Shown one piece after another: positions 36,732-46,385 of a stretch of 64,000 bases of DNA (position 1 is its first letter; the number at the start of each line of letters is the position of its first letter). This stretch comes from an uncultured Acholeplasmatales bacterium (GTDB lineage: Bacteria > Bacillota_I > Bacilli_A > Acholeplasmatales > Anaeroplasmataceae). The notes beneath the pieces were generated by a model. It made no database searches and had not been told where the DNA came from. It saw only the letters and a list, made by a program, of their open reading frames with translations. The stretch spans positions 124,001 to 188,000 of the forward strand of contig CALUXS010000003.1 of NCBI GenBank assembly GCA_944324805.1. Direction: 5' to 3'. A program made the translations under genes and the position numbers.

Positions 36732-37592
36732 CTATTTTTTGTATTGTTCTTTTCCTAGATTAAAGAACTCTGTTAATCCTAAAATTCTACTTACAATTCT
36801 TGTGGCCTTAGTCTTTTCAATGCTATCATTACTAAGCATTAAATGATTAATAATTTGTTCAGCAGTTAGGTTTGAAGATATAAATAGTGCCTTACCTTCT
36901 GCTAAACGATAATTAAGGATTGGCCCTAAAATTTCATCTCGTAACCATGGAGTCATTGTTTCACTACCAAAATCATCTAGCATTAAAACATCAATTTCCT
37001 TTAGATTATTTACAATCTCTTCAAAGCGTTCGCTACCTAATGAATTTTTTAATTCTCTAATTAAATCTGGAAAATAAATTAACAAACTTTTGATATTCTT
37101 CTTTGCTAATTCAGCTGCCGTAGCACCTAATAAATACGTCTTACCACAACCAAACCCACCAGTCAAAAATAATCCTTTAATAAACTTTTCTTTTCCATAT
37201 CCATTAACAAAATCATTTGCTAATTTCATAGCCTTAGCTCTTGCAGGAGTATTTAATGTAAAATCTGAAAAATTAGCTTCTTTAATGCTCTTTGGCATAT
37301 ATAAGGTATGGATTAATTCACTTTGACTATTTTTTAAATCTTCTGCTACCTTCTTACTACAACGGACTAACAAAAACTTATCACCATTCATTTTAAGCAT
37401 ATAGCCAGGTTGATGATTTTTACATTTATCAAGCCCAGCACAATTTATACAATTTTCCTTCTCACTTAAAAATAACAAACATTCATTAAGATTATCTTCG
37501 CTTATAGGAAATTCTTTAAAATAAGGGTTTTTAGCAAGATCTCTTAAAACTTTATTTATATCAACATCTGATTTTAAATTAATCTTTTGCAT
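36732..37592 (-). CDS. dnaI: Primosomal protein DnaI (helicase loader)
   Basis: AAA+ helicase loader of the Bacillus type (286 residues). The N-terminal domain has a zinc-site-like CINCAGLDKCKNH (about 53-65); the ATPase domain has Walker A GGFGCGKTYLL (about 145), Walker B VLMLDDFGSE and sensor 1 LFISSN. It loads the replicative helicase with DnaB and DnaD. It overlaps dnaB by 14 bases, so translation is coupled. Confidence 0.92.
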   Translation of the reverse strand: MQKINLKSDVDINKVLRDLAKNPYFKEFPISEDNLNECLLFLSEKENCINCAGLDKCKNHQPGYMLKMNGDKFLLVRCSKKVAEDLKNSQSELIHTLYMPKSIKEANFSDFTLNTPARAKAMKLANDFVNGYGKEKFIKGLFLTGGFGCGKTYLLGATAAELAKKNIKSLLIYFPDLIRELKNSLGSERFEEIVNNLKEIDVLMLDDFGSETMTPWLRDEILGPILNYRLAEGKALFISSNLTAEQIINHLMLSNDSIEKTKATRIVSRILGLTEFFNLGKEQYKK

Positions 37593-38787
37593 TAATATCT
37601 AACCCCTTTAAAACATTATCAATACTTTCTTTTTGCCAATCCTCTAATTGTATATCTGGATTACTTTTCTTTCTTTTAATACTACCATAATTAGTTATTT
37701 CATTAGGATAACTTCCACTTTCAATATATGTGATAGCTAAACTTGTATTAACAATACCTTTTTCTTGCCAAGAATCAGCAACTTTAAGAAAATAACTAAG
37801 TGCAGGTATAGTTTGTTTTTCATTATATAAATAGGCAATCATAACATTGATAACTCCACGTGGAAGTCTTACTTTTTCATATAGCTCTGCTATCTTTCTT
37901 AAATAAATACTAGGATAATCATTACTTCCTACAATTTGAGTTAATAATTCTAATGCTGTCATATTATCAAATTTGGCAACATTATCATTGGCATCATTTT
38001 TAATTAGTAACTCAGGACCATTATTATTAGTCAAATATGTAAATAAACTATTTGACTTGCGTTTAAATGTGTCATAGTCAAAGTTACCATTCTTATCAAT
38101 TGCGTCATTATATAAATTAACCATTTGTTCAATCGAAAATCCATAAACATAAGCAATTGATAATATTCTCTTTTTAAATTCTTCTGTAATTCCATCAGGT
38201 AAAAATTCTTTTTGAATCTTACTTAAAAATAAATCAATATCAAAATCACAATTTGAAACTACTGAACCCTTATTTGGTTTTCTACCAATAATATTACCAT
38301 TAATTGGAGTATTATTAGTAATAATGGCAGTTTTAAAAACTTCATCAAATGATTTCGTTACATTTTGATATCCATTTAAATCTATACTAGGAATTCTAAA
38401 ACGATCAACTAAATGATTATAAACATCTTCTCCTACTTTACTACTTAAATAAAATCCTAAATTTGAATCTGTTAAAAAGTTTTTTGGAGTCATAGGAGCA
38501 AGCAAAATAATTATAGAATCATCGTCTTTTTTATAGCTTCTTATTAGATTTAGGCCTTCTAATTTTGTCTTTGCTTCCTCGTATTTTTTTAATCGCCACC
38601 CTAATAGTTCTAGTAAAGTTTCATCATCTAAACTTTCACTTTTAATAGTGACCCTATTTAATAAACTATGCCAAAATAAATACAAACTAACTGCATCATT
38701 TCCAATTAGTGGCATATACAGTAAAAACAAACAATTCAAATCATCATTTGAAATAGTAAAACGACTATAAATCGTAGTTTTATTCAT
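37579..38787 (-). CDS. dnaB: Replication initiation protein DnaB (Firmicutes type)
   Basis: A 402-residue primosome protein of the DnaB/DnaD superfamily (not the helicase). N-terminal winged-helix part (MNKTTIYSRFTISNDDLNCL to about 130) and a C-terminal DDBH2-like region (about 270-345: LRKIAELYEKVRLPRGVINVMIAYLYNEK). It remodels origin DNA and recruits DnaI with helicase. Cotranscribed with dnaI and with the upstream genes (8-base gap). Confidence 0.88.
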   Translation of the reverse strand: MNKTTIYSRFTISNDDLNCLFLLYMPLIGNDAVSLYLFWHSLLNRVTIKSESLDDETLLELLGWRLKKYEEAKTKLEGLNLIRSYKKDDDSIIILLAPMTPKNFLTDSNLGFYLSSKVGEDVYNHLVDRFRIPSIDLNGYQNVTKSFDEVFKTAIITNNTPINGNIIGRKPNKGSVVSNCDFDIDLFLSKIQKEFLPDGITEEFKKRILSIAYVYGFSIEQMVNLYNDAIDKNGNFDYDTFKRKSNSLFTYLTNNNGPELLIKNDANDNVAKFDNMTALELLTQIVGSNDYPSIYLRKIAELYEKVRLPRGVINVMIAYLYNEKQTIPALSYFLKVADSWQEKGIVNTSLAITYIESGSYPNEITNYGSIKRKKSNPDIQLEDWQKESIDNVLKGLDINAKD

Positions 38788-38795
38788 ATTATCAC

Positions 38796-39146
38796 CTAAG
38801 CGTGTAAGCCTAAGCCCTTAAATTCAAACTTTTTACCTATAAATGAATAAATAGCTTGTAAAGTTTGAATAGCTTGCTTTTTACCACCTAGAAAATTAAA
38901 TGCTTCAACAAAGAAATCAATACTTGTTTCACGTGGATTTTGCATAATAATTTTTACTGTTAGGGAAATCTTTTTATTAACAATAATCCCCTCAGAAAAC
39001 TCATCATTCCATGTTTGAACATCAAAGCCATTTTGCTTTGCAAATTCAAAAATTGCTTGCTTCATATTATCATAGCTAGTTTTATAATAATGAGTCTTAA
39101 AAATCTCTAAATTATCTGTTTCATTAGTTTCATAAGAAAATGCCAT
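38796..39146 (-). CDS. Unrecognised small protein between coaE and dnaB
   Basis: A 116-residue soluble protein, not recognised. It looks alpha/beta, with SYDNMKQAIFEFAKQNGFDVQTW at 22-44 (exceeds no motif I know) and a C-terminal helix EFKGLGLHA. No metal or nucleotide motif. It overlaps the mutM-coaE gene by 17 bases and precedes dnaB by 8, so it is expressed with replication and repair genes; in Bacillus this slot holds nrdR, which this protein does not resemble. Confidence 0.6.
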   Translation of the reverse strand: MAFSYETNETDNLEIFKTHYYKTSYDNMKQAIFEFAKQNGFDVQTWNDEFSEGIIVNKKISLTVKIIMQNPRETSIDFFVEAFNFLGGKKQAIQTLQAIYSFIGKKFEFKGLGLHA

Positions 39147-40518
39147 CGTATATTTCCTCCAATAATTTAATTATTTTTTCATTAGTTTCTTTAAAAGATC
39201 CACTTGTGTCTATTATATAATCTGCTTTATTTTTTTTCAATTCTAAATCCATTTGTGATGAAATTTTCTTTAAAGCATATTCTAGTGAAATATTGTCTCT
39301 TGCCATTAAACGTTCTACTTCAACATTTTTAGGCAAAGAAGTACAAATTACCTTATCACATAGGCTTTCTAAACCAGTTTCATATAATAAAGGAATATCT
39401 AAAAATAAAAAATCGTGTTTATTAATATCTTCCTTTAATTTTTGTATTACAAAAGGATGAATAATACTGTTAAGTTCTTCTCTTCTAGTTTCATTAGAAA
39501 AAATTATCTCAGCAATAACTTTTTTATCTATAATTGAATCTTTATAGGCTTCTTTAAAGACTATTTTTAATTTATTTAAAATTATTTCATCATTATATGC
39601 TTCTTTGACAAAACTATCAGAATCACTTACAAAATATCCTAACTCTCGCAAATTTGCTACGATATTACTTTTTCCTGTAGCTATACCACCAGTGATTCCT
39701 ATCACCTTTTTTATCCCTTTATTTTGACAAAATGGACAATAATAAGATGTTCTTCCGCCAACTTTCATTTTAAAAATTTTATGACCTAAAGGGCAATTTT
39801 CTTTTGTGTGAACCTTTAAAAAATTTTGATAATTTCCCTTTACCCCTAAGCTTGATGTATAAGTTCTAATTGTAGTTCCTTTTTCAATAATAGCATGATT
39901 TAAAATTTCTTTAGCAGCTTCAACTATTTTCTTAAAATCATTAAAACTTACTAATTTGGCTGGATAATTTGGTAGTAATTTAGCTTCATATAAAACCTCA
40001 TCAACATAAATATTACCTAATCCAGCAATAAAACTTTGATCTAATAGCAATGCTTTAATTGGTAGTCTTGATTTAAGTAGTTTTTCATACAATTCAACTA
40101 ATGATGTATCTGATATATTATTAGCATCAGGCCCCAATTTTAAGTCTAATCTTAATGAGTCTAGATCATCATAATAGTGCATTCTACCAAATTTTCTAAC
40201 ATCTTGATAGATTAGTGAATAGCCATTTTCAAAATCAATTGCCACATGCATATGCTTATTTAAATCTGTTGTAGAAGGTAAATAGAAATATTTTCCTTCC
40301 ATTCGTAAATGTGATAGTAAATATCCTTTTTCTAGAATAAATATTAAATATTTACCTTTTCTATCAATATCTTTTATTTGATTACCAATCAATTCATTTA
40401 CTCTATCACTATTTTCAAATATAGGCTCATAAAGTAGTCTAACTGACTTTATTTTTTTATCAATTAATTCTTCCTTTAAAACTCTTCTTACAGTTTCTAC
40501 TTCAGGTAGTTCTGGCAT
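39130..40518 (-). CDS. mutM-coaE: Fusion of formamidopyrimidine-DNA glycosylase (MutM) and dephospho-CoA kinase (CoaE)
   Basis: A 462-residue bifunctional protein. Residues 1-268 are MutM/Fpg: catalytic N-terminus MPELPEVETVRRVL, HLRMEGKY, DVRKFGRM, GLGNIYVDEVL, and the zinc finger with CPLGH...YYCPFC, in which His replaces the usual second Cys. Residues 270-462 are CoaE: Walker A GITGGIATGKS, DIPLLYETGLE, and a lid region. In Bacillus the two genes are neighbours; here no stop separates them and both halves look complete. It repairs 8-oxoguanine and makes CoA. Start overlaps the previous stop (TAATG). Confidence 0.93.
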   Translation of the reverse strand: MPELPEVETVRRVLKEELIDKKIKSVRLLYEPIFENSDRVNELIGNQIKDIDRKGKYLIFILEKGYLLSHLRMEGKYFYLPSTTDLNKHMHVAIDFENGYSLIYQDVRKFGRMHYYDDLDSLRLDLKLGPDANNISDTSLVELYEKLLKSRLPIKALLLDQSFIAGLGNIYVDEVLYEAKLLPNYPAKLVSFNDFKKIVEAAKEILNHAIIEKGTTIRTYTSSLGVKGNYQNFLKVHTKENCPLGHKIFKMKVGGRTSYYCPFCQNKGIKKVIGITGGIATGKSNIVANLRELGYFVSDSDSFVKEAYNDEIILNKLKIVFKEAYKDSIIDKKVIAEIIFSNETRREELNSIIHPFVIQKLKEDINKHDFLFLDIPLLYETGLESLCDKVICTSLPKNVEVERLMARDNISLEYALKKISSQMDLELKKNKADYIIDTSGSFKETNEKIIKLLEEIYDGIFL

Positions 40519-41030
40519 TATTTCACCCTATTCCAATAAATCTTATTAATATCTGTTTTTTGTTTATCAAAGAAAGCATCTTCCGATAAAGGATATCCTA
40601 AAGCAATAAGTGAATAAACAAAATCATTATTATTTACTCCTAAAACTTGATTTGCTTTTTTTACTCTATCTTCAATCGGATAGATTCCTATCCAACAAGA
40701 ACCTATTTTATTGGCTGTAGCCTCTATCAAAATATTTTCTGTTGCCGCTCCTAAATCACATTCTTGCATTTCTCTTGTAATTAACTCTTCAGGATTAACA
40801 CCTATTACTGCAATTGCAGCTACAGCCTTTTTCAATACTCTTGCTCCAGGCGAAACAGTTGATAATTCATCTAAAATAGCTTTATCATTAATAATCACGA
40901 AAGCTCTAGAGCTTTGATTTCTAGCTGTAGGAGCAGCAAAACCTGCTTCTACTAAATGATATAGTGAATCATTAGAAAGCTCTTCTTCTTTAAAATCTCT
41001 AACTGAACGTCTTAAAAATATCTCTTTCAT
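40518..41030 (-). CDS. Nitroreductase family protein
   Basis: A 170-residue FMN-dependent NAD(P)H oxidoreductase. FMN-binding residues appear in RRSVRDFKEEE (7-17) and APTARNQSSRAFVI; the later GSCWIGIYP and ALGYPL segments are typical. The natural substrate is unknown. It lies between polA and mutM-coaE in the same direction, 21 bases after polA, so it is probably cotranscribed with repair genes. Confidence 0.88.
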   Translation of the reverse strand: MKEIFLRRSVRDFKEEELSNDSLYHLVEAGFAAPTARNQSSRAFVIINDKAILDELSTVSPGARVLKKAVAAIAVIGVNPEELITREMQECDLGAATENILIEATANKIGSCWIGIYPIEDRVKKANQVLGVNNNDFVYSLIALGYPLSEDAFFDKQKTDINKIYWNRVK

Positions 41031-41051
41031 TTTATGGATCCTCCTAAAAAA

Positions 41052-43664
41052 TTATTTTAATTCATACCAATTTTTACCAAATGAATCACCAATCTCTAAT
41101 GGCACATTCAATTTAATCACATGAATCATTTTATCAGTTACTAACTTTTGAAGTTCTTCTTCTTCACCTTTAGAAACTTCAAAAACAAGTTCATCATGCA
41201 CCTGACAAATTAATTTGCTCTTAAGATTTCTTTTTTCTAGCTCTAAATCAATTTGAACCATTGCCATCTTTATTATGTCAGCCGCACTGCCTTGTATAGG
41301 AGCATTCATTGCCATTCTTTTTGCAAATTCACGTTCCATATAGTTTTTAGAATTTATCTCAGGAATGTATCTACGACGATTTTTTATAGTCTTAACATAT
41401 CCATTAAGCTTACAAAATTCTAAGACTTCATTCATGTAAAGATCAATTTCCGGATTTATTTCCTTGTATTTAGTGATAAAATCCTTGGCCTCATACTGAG
41501 GAACATCAAGGTCATTTGCCAAACCAAAAGCACTAATACCATAAACAATACCAAAATTAACTGCCTTTGCTTTTCTTCTTTCAAGTGAAGAAATATCATC
41601 ATGACCAAAAATTTTTCTTGCCGTTGAGGCATGTATATCCTCATTGTTATTAAAAGCTTCTATAAAATGCTTAACATTAGCTACACTTGCTAATACTCTT
41701 AATTCAATTTGCGAATAATCAGCTGAATAAAGAGTATTTTCGCTATTTTCTGGAACAAACATCTTACGAATTAAGTGCCCTTGCTCAGTTCTAATTGGAA
41801 TATTTTGCAAATTAGGCTCAACGCTAGATAATCTTCCGGTTTCAGTTAAAGCTTGTTCAAAAATTGAATGCACCTTTTGATCTGGGAAAATTTGTTCACG
41901 TAATCCTTTAATATATGTTCCGTATAGCTTAGTCAATTGACGATACATAATTATATCTTCTACAATAGGATTTTGGTTTTTAATAGCCTCTAAAATACCT
42001 ATTTCCGTTGAATAACCTTTTTTTGCATTTCCTGGATAAGGAATAGCTAATCTATTAAATAATACATCAGCAAGTTGCTTTGGTGATGAAATATTAAACT
42101 CAAGTCCTGCTAGATTGTAAATATCTCTTTCTAATTGACCTATTCTTGTTGTTAATTCACTATCCTGACGATTTAATTCTTCTAAATCAACCTTCATTCC
42201 GTTAAATTCCATTTTTCCAAGAACATAGCTTAAAGGAATTTCAATTTCTTCTAATAAAGATAATTGTTCTGTTTCAATTAGTTTTGCTTTTGCAATATTG
42301 AAAAATTTCATTACTTCGCTAGCTTTTTTAGCAATTTGATCGTATACCTTGCTTATTTCAGGAATTGCTCTTTTTACACCTTTACCATAAATTTCTTCAT
42401 CATAGGCAACAATTGAATCACCATACGATTCTGATACTATTCTAAATTCTTTATTGTTCAATTTAGAATTCAAAATATACGTTGCTAACAATAAATCAAA
42501 TCCTACACCCTTTGTATCAATTCCGTAATGCTTTAAAGCAACAAAAATACGTTTGTAATCATAAAGAATTTTATTGTTATTATCTTCCATAAATGCTTTA
42601 AAGCTAGGGGTTTTAAATAGTTGTGGTAAGATTACAAAAGTTCCCTTATCATTTGCAATACCAATTGATAATATAGGATTTTTGTGATAATTATAGTTAA
42701 ACATTTCACATACTACACTACTATTTGGAAGTAATATGCCTTCTAATTTACTTTCATCATCAATTAAAGTATAGGAAATTGTTTTATCTGTTGTCATTCC
42801 TTGACTTGCTTCTTTCATGAATGAATGAAATTCTAAATCTTGATAAAATTTATACAATAATTCCTTATCTTCATCTTTCTTCAAGGTATCTTCTAGATTT
42901 ATTTCTAAAGGAGCAACACGAAGTATTGTAGCCATTTTTTTACATAACCTTGCTTGATCATCATAGTTTAAAAATTTATCATGATCCGCGCCCTTTATTT
43001 CATCTTTGTGAGCTAAAAGTTCCTCTAAGGAACCATATTGTTTTAAATACTTAATAGCCTTTTTCTCACCAATTCCTGGTACACCAGGTATATTATCACT
43101 TTTATCACCCATTAATGCCTTTAAATCTACAAAAGCAGCAACAGGAATATCATATACCTCTTTAAAATGTTCAGGAGTGTAATCTTCTAATTCTGTCATA
43201 CCTTTTTTTGTTAGATGAACAGTTGTATTATCAGAAATAAGCTGTAATAAATCCTTATCAGAAGAATAAATATCTACATGAAATCCTGCATCTTCCCCTT
43301 GTTTAGCCATAGTACCTATAATATCATCAGCTTCATAAAGAGGTACCTCATAGCGTTTAATACGTTTCAAATCTAAATACTCTTTAATATATGCGATTTG
43401 CATACGCATTTCATCTGGCATTGGAGCTCTTCCGGCCTTATAATCATCCATAAAATCATGACGGAAAGTTTTTTTCCCTGCATCAAATGCAACTAAAATT
43501 GCATCATAATCTTTATTTAAAGTTAATGTGTTCATCATTCTTGCAAATGCATATGTTGCATTAGTATAGATTCCTTTTGAATTGGTCATCATTTTATTAT
43601 TAACCATTCCAAAGTATGCTCTATACATTAATGAATTACCATCTACTAAAATTAGCCTTTTCAA
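41052..43664 (-). CDS. polA: DNA polymerase I
   Basis: A 870-residue repair polymerase: 5'-3' exonuclease (1-290; LVDGNSLMYRAYFG, DKDLLQLI, GDKSDNIPGVPGIGEKKA), a degenerate 3'-5' exonuclease domain (about 300-460) that lacks the DxE proofreading motif, and the polymerase domain (DYSQIELRVLA, RRKAKAVNFGIVYG, QVHDELVFE). The start is a TTG at 43662-43664: AAGGGGTG lies 6 bases before it and MKRLILVDGNS matches the family N-terminus. An in-frame GTG at 43673 sits inside that ribosome site. Follows yhbY closely. Confidence 0.95.
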   Translation of the reverse strand: MKRLILVDGNSLMYRAYFGMVNNKMMTNSKGIYTNATYAFARMMNTLTLNKDYDAILVAFDAGKKTFRHDFMDDYKAGRAPMPDEMRMQIAYIKEYLDLKRIKRYEVPLYEADDIIGTMAKQGEDAGFHVDIYSSDKDLLQLISDNTTVHLTKKGMTELEDYTPEHFKEVYDIPVAAFVDLKALMGDKSDNIPGVPGIGEKKAIKYLKQYGSLEELLAHKDEIKGADHDKFLNYDDQARLCKKMATILRVAPLEINLEDTLKKDEDKELLYKFYQDLEFHSFMKEASQGMTTDKTISYTLIDDESKLEGILLPNSSVVCEMFNYNYHKNPILSIGIANDKGTFVILPQLFKTPSFKAFMEDNNNKILYDYKRIFVALKHYGIDTKGVGFDLLLATYILNSKLNNKEFRIVSESYGDSIVAYDEEIYGKGVKRAIPEISKVYDQIAKKASEVMKFFNIAKAKLIETEQLSLLEEIEIPLSYVLGKMEFNGMKVDLEELNRQDSELTTRIGQLERDIYNLAGLEFNISSPKQLADVLFNRLAIPYPGNAKKGYSTEIGILEAIKNQNPIVEDIIMYRQLTKLYGTYIKGLREQIFPDQKVHSIFEQALTETGRLSSVEPNLQNIPIRTEQGHLIRKMFVPENSENTLYSADYSQIELRVLASVANVKHFIEAFNNNEDIHASTARKIFGHDDISSLERRKAKAVNFGIVYGISAFGLANDLDVPQYEAKDFITKYKEINPEIDLYMNEVLEFCKLNGYVKTIKNRRRYIPEINSKNYMEREFAKRMAMNAPIQGSAADIIKMAMVQIDLELEKRNLKSKLICQVHDELVFEVSKGEEEELQKLVTDKMIHVIKLNVPLEIGDSFGKNWYELK

Positions 43665-43676
43665 TACATTCACCCC

Positions 43677-43964
43677 TTAAAGTTTAATCGGATCTTTAAC
43701 GTCATCTGAATGCTTATATAGCACTAATGTTCTACCAATTTTTTGAACAAATGTAATGCCTGCATAGTTAAAATATTGAATAGCTTCTTCTAAGTCAAAA
43801 TCACAATTTTGTAGTACAGAAACTTTCATTAGCTCATGCTTATGTAAATAATTTAATAAATCATTTATTAGTTGTTCATGAATTCCATCTTTTCCAATTT
43901 GAAAAACTGGTTTTAATGGATGTGCTAAACTCTTTAATTTTGCAATTTGTTTTGTCGTTAACAT
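43677..43964 (-). CDS. yhbY: Ribosome-assembly RNA-binding protein YhbY
   Basis: A 95-residue CRM-domain protein that binds pre-50S RNA. Family marks are LKSLAHPLKPVFQIGKDGI (11-29) with the GxxG-type loop region, and IGRTLVLYKHS near the end. A GAGGTG ribosome site precedes the ATG. It heads the operon yhbY-polA-nitroreductase-mutM/coaE-hyp-dnaB-dnaI, and its stop overlaps the polA ribosome site. Confidence 0.93.
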   Translation of the reverse strand: MLTTKQIAKLKSLAHPLKPVFQIGKDGIHEQLINDLLNYLHKHELMKVSVLQNCDFDLEEAIQYFNYAGITFVQKIGRTLVLYKHSDDVKDPIKL

Positions 43965-43986
43965 ATTATAACACCTCTTTTATATC

Positions 43987-44060
43987 ATACCATAAAAGTT
44001 TAGAAAATGCATTTAAAAGTATTATTTTCCTTATTCTCTTATATTGCATTTTTATGGTAT
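43987..44060. promoter_or_regulatory. Divergent promoters of yhbY and the TPR-DUF4037 gene
   Basis: Exact 11-base inverted repeat ATACCATAAAA (43987-43997) / TTTTATGGTAT (44050-44060). Read outward, each arm gives TGG followed by a TATRAT-like -10 (TGGTATAAA on plus, TGGTATGAT on minus), so the repeat can be explained as two extended -10 promoters. A second plus-strand TATAAT is at 44078-44083. Confidence 0.55.
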
Positions 44061-44101
44061 AAATAGTTAGATTTTTGTATAATGCAAATGAGGTGTTATA
44101 T

Positions 44102-46336
44102 ATGGAAGATTTTTTTAAAAAATTAAATTCATTACTAAAAGATGGTAAATTAGATGAAACAAAAAAATTTCTAGAAGATTCGTTAGAAACTGCTATTAAT
44201 AGTAAAGATAGTAATATGATTTTAGCAATATTAAATGAATTAGTAGGATTTTACCGTGACATTACACAATATGATGAAGCTTTAAAATATGCGAAAGCAA
44301 TTTTACCTCTAATTGAAAAGCTAGGATTAAAAAATACCATTTATCACGTTAAAAGCTTAATAAATATTGCTAATATAAAAAGATTTTCTAATAATATAGA
44401 TGAATCTATTAATATTTCTAAAAATGCAATTACTATATATGAAGAAAACAACCTAAATGATTCAATTACTAAAGCTTCTATATATAATAATTTAGCATTG
44501 GCATATCAACAAAAAGAAAATTATTCAGATGCAATCACCTATCTTAATAATGCAATTGAAATTATAAAAAAAGAAAATGACGAAATAAAGTTGGCTACTT
44601 CTTATTCTAATCTATCACTTTGCTATTTAAAAATGAACAATTTAGATAAAGCTGAATTTTATTTAAATAAAGCAAAATTAGTTTTTGAACAAAATAAAAA
44701 TGATTTTCACTTTACTGGTTTCTTATCTAATTTAGCTGAATTCTATTATCTTAAAAACAAACTTGAAAAAGCTAAAGAAACGTATGAAATGGCCTGTGCT
44801 TATTTATTAAAAAATACAGGATATTCATTAAGTTATTATACTATACGAGATAATTTATTTAAGGTGTATGATGCACTTAATATTAGTCATCATAAACAAG
44901 GTCTTATTTTAGCAAAAGAATATTACGAAAAATATTTTGAAAAGCAAATAGACTCCTTACCAAGTAAAATCAAAGAAAATATGATTGTAGGTTTATTTGG
45001 CTATGGAAGCGAATGCTACAAAGAATCTGATATTATATCTGAAGACCATGACTTTGATCAAGGATTCATTGTCTTACTTGATAAAAGCGTTAGTAAAGAA
45101 GATTTTAATTATATAAAATCAATTTATGAAAACATGCCTTTAATTTTTGAGCGTTACTATAGATTTAATAATAAGCGGAAAGGTGTATTTTATTTAGATG
45201 ACTATCTAAACTATCTAGTCAGTACAAATAATTATAGAGAAATAAATAATCTAACTGAGGAAGATATTTCCCTATTAACTAATGGTGAAATTTGGTACGA
45301 TCCCAAAAATACTTTTAAGGATTTAAGAAGCAAATTACTAGAAAGTATGGAAGAAAGTTACTTAAAAAGAATTATTGAAAATACCTTATATATAGGACAA
45401 ACTTATCAGTACAATCTTCCTAGAATAGAAAAAAGAAATGATATTCTAACATATGATTATTTACTTTATGATTTGCCAAATACTATACTAAAGCTTCTAT
45501 ACACAATAAATCATACGCCTCTACCTCATCCTAAAATTAGAATGAAATTGGCATCTAAATTACGCTTTAAATCATATTTTTTTAAGGCTATTGAGGCTCT
45601 TTACAATAAAAATTTAGAAAGTAAAGATATAAGTGATTTTATTAAGCTTATCCTGCTAATTTTAAAGCGAGAAGGTCTTATTGCAAATATTTCTTCTTTT
45701 TATATATGTGATTATAAAGACGAAATGATAAAAAACTATGAGTACGCAAAGAAAAAAATATATATCATTAAAAAAATAATTAATTATGAATGGCAAATGC
45801 TTCAAACAACAATAAATGAGGGTGGTAGAGCAAATTGCCAAGATAATATCGAATACTTTACTTTAATGCGTAAAAGTCAGTTTATGGCATGGAATATAGA
45901 ATTATTAGAAAGTTATTTTAATGATTTGAAGGAAGCATTCATTCTTAATCGTAATCTAATTACAGAAAAATATGCATATATGGAAAAAGTTAGAGATCCT
46001 GAGTTTTATAATAACGTGACTAAATATTTACCTAAACATGATAAAAAAAGAACTTCACTTCAAGAGGAAATAATAAAAGTTCAATTAGATATGTTGCTAG
46101 AATTTAAAAAGGATAATAATTCTATTGTAAGCAATATGCGAACTATTTATTCTAAAGATGATTCTATGCAAGAGATTTCTTACGAGACATATCTTAGAGG
46201 AGAATTATCTACCTACTCTGAAAGAACTCTAATTGAGTATGCTAAGCAAATAATTAATTGTGAAAAGAATAATATTAATCTTGTTAAGACTATAATTGAT
46301 AATTCCTTTTATCTTTTAGGAAATGAAAAATTATAA
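44102..46336 (+). CDS. TPR - DUF4037 (nucleotidyltransferase-like) - DUF4125 protein
   Basis: A 744-residue cytosolic protein with three parts. Residues 1-265 are TPR repeats (e.g. ASIYNNLALAYQQKENYSDAITYLNNA...). Residues about 290-470 resemble DUF4037: LFGYGSECYKES...SEDHDFDQGF has the GS and D-x-D spacing of the nucleotidyltransferase fold. Residues about 555-740 resemble DUF4125 (EWQMLQTTINEGGRANCQD, MRKSQFMAW, NLITEKYAYM). No characterised activity is known to me. The ATG at 44102 has GAGGTG 6 bases upstream; the in-frame TTG at 44075 overlaps the -10 box. Monocistronic, plus strand against the grain of the window. Confidence 0.75.
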   Translation: MEDFFKKLNSLLKDGKLDETKKFLEDSLETAINSKDSNMILAILNELVGFYRDITQYDEALKYAKAILPLIEKLGLKNTIYHVKSLINIANIKRFSNNIDESINISKNAITIYEENNLNDSITKASIYNNLALAYQQKENYSDAITYLNNAIEIIKKENDEIKLATSYSNLSLCYLKMNNLDKAEFYLNKAKLVFEQNKNDFHFTGFLSNLAEFYYLKNKLEKAKETYEMACAYLLKNTGYSLSYYTIRDNLFKVYDALNISHHKQGLILAKEYYEKYFEKQIDSLPSKIKENMIVGLFGYGSECYKESDIISEDHDFDQGFIVLLDKSVSKEDFNYIKSIYENMPLIFERYYRFNNKRKGVFYLDDYLNYLVSTNNYREINNLTEEDISLLTNGEIWYDPKNTFKDLRSKLLESMEESYLKRIIENTLYIGQTYQYNLPRIEKRNDILTYDYLLYDLPNTILKLLYTINHTPLPHPKIRMKLASKLRFKSYFFKAIEALYNKNLESKDISDFIKLILLILKREGLIANISSFYICDYKDEMIKNYEYAKKKIYIIKKIINYEWQMLQTTINEGGRANCQDNIEYFTLMRKSQFMAWNIELLESYFNDLKEAFILNRNLITEKYAYMEKVRDPEFYNNVTKYLPKHDKKRTSLQEEIIKVQLDMLLEFKKDNNSIVSNMRTIYSKDDSMQEISYETYLRGELSTYSERTLIEYAKQIINCEKNNINLVKTIIDNSFYLLGNEKL

Positions 46337-46341
46337 AATAA

Positions 46342-46376
46342 AAAAAGATGTGTAAATTTATCTTACACATCTTTTT
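46342..46376. terminator. Bidirectional terminator between the TPR gene and adhE
   Basis: 14-base stem AAAAAGATGTGTAA / TTACACATCTTTTT with a 7-base loop; A and T runs serve both convergent genes. Confidence 0.93.
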
Positions 46377-46385
46377 ATTTTAAAA

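Noticed and set aside
43987-44060. 11-base inverted repeat as an operator between yhbY and the TPR gene
   Set aside because: Each arm reads outward as an extended -10 element, so two similar divergent promoters explain the symmetry.
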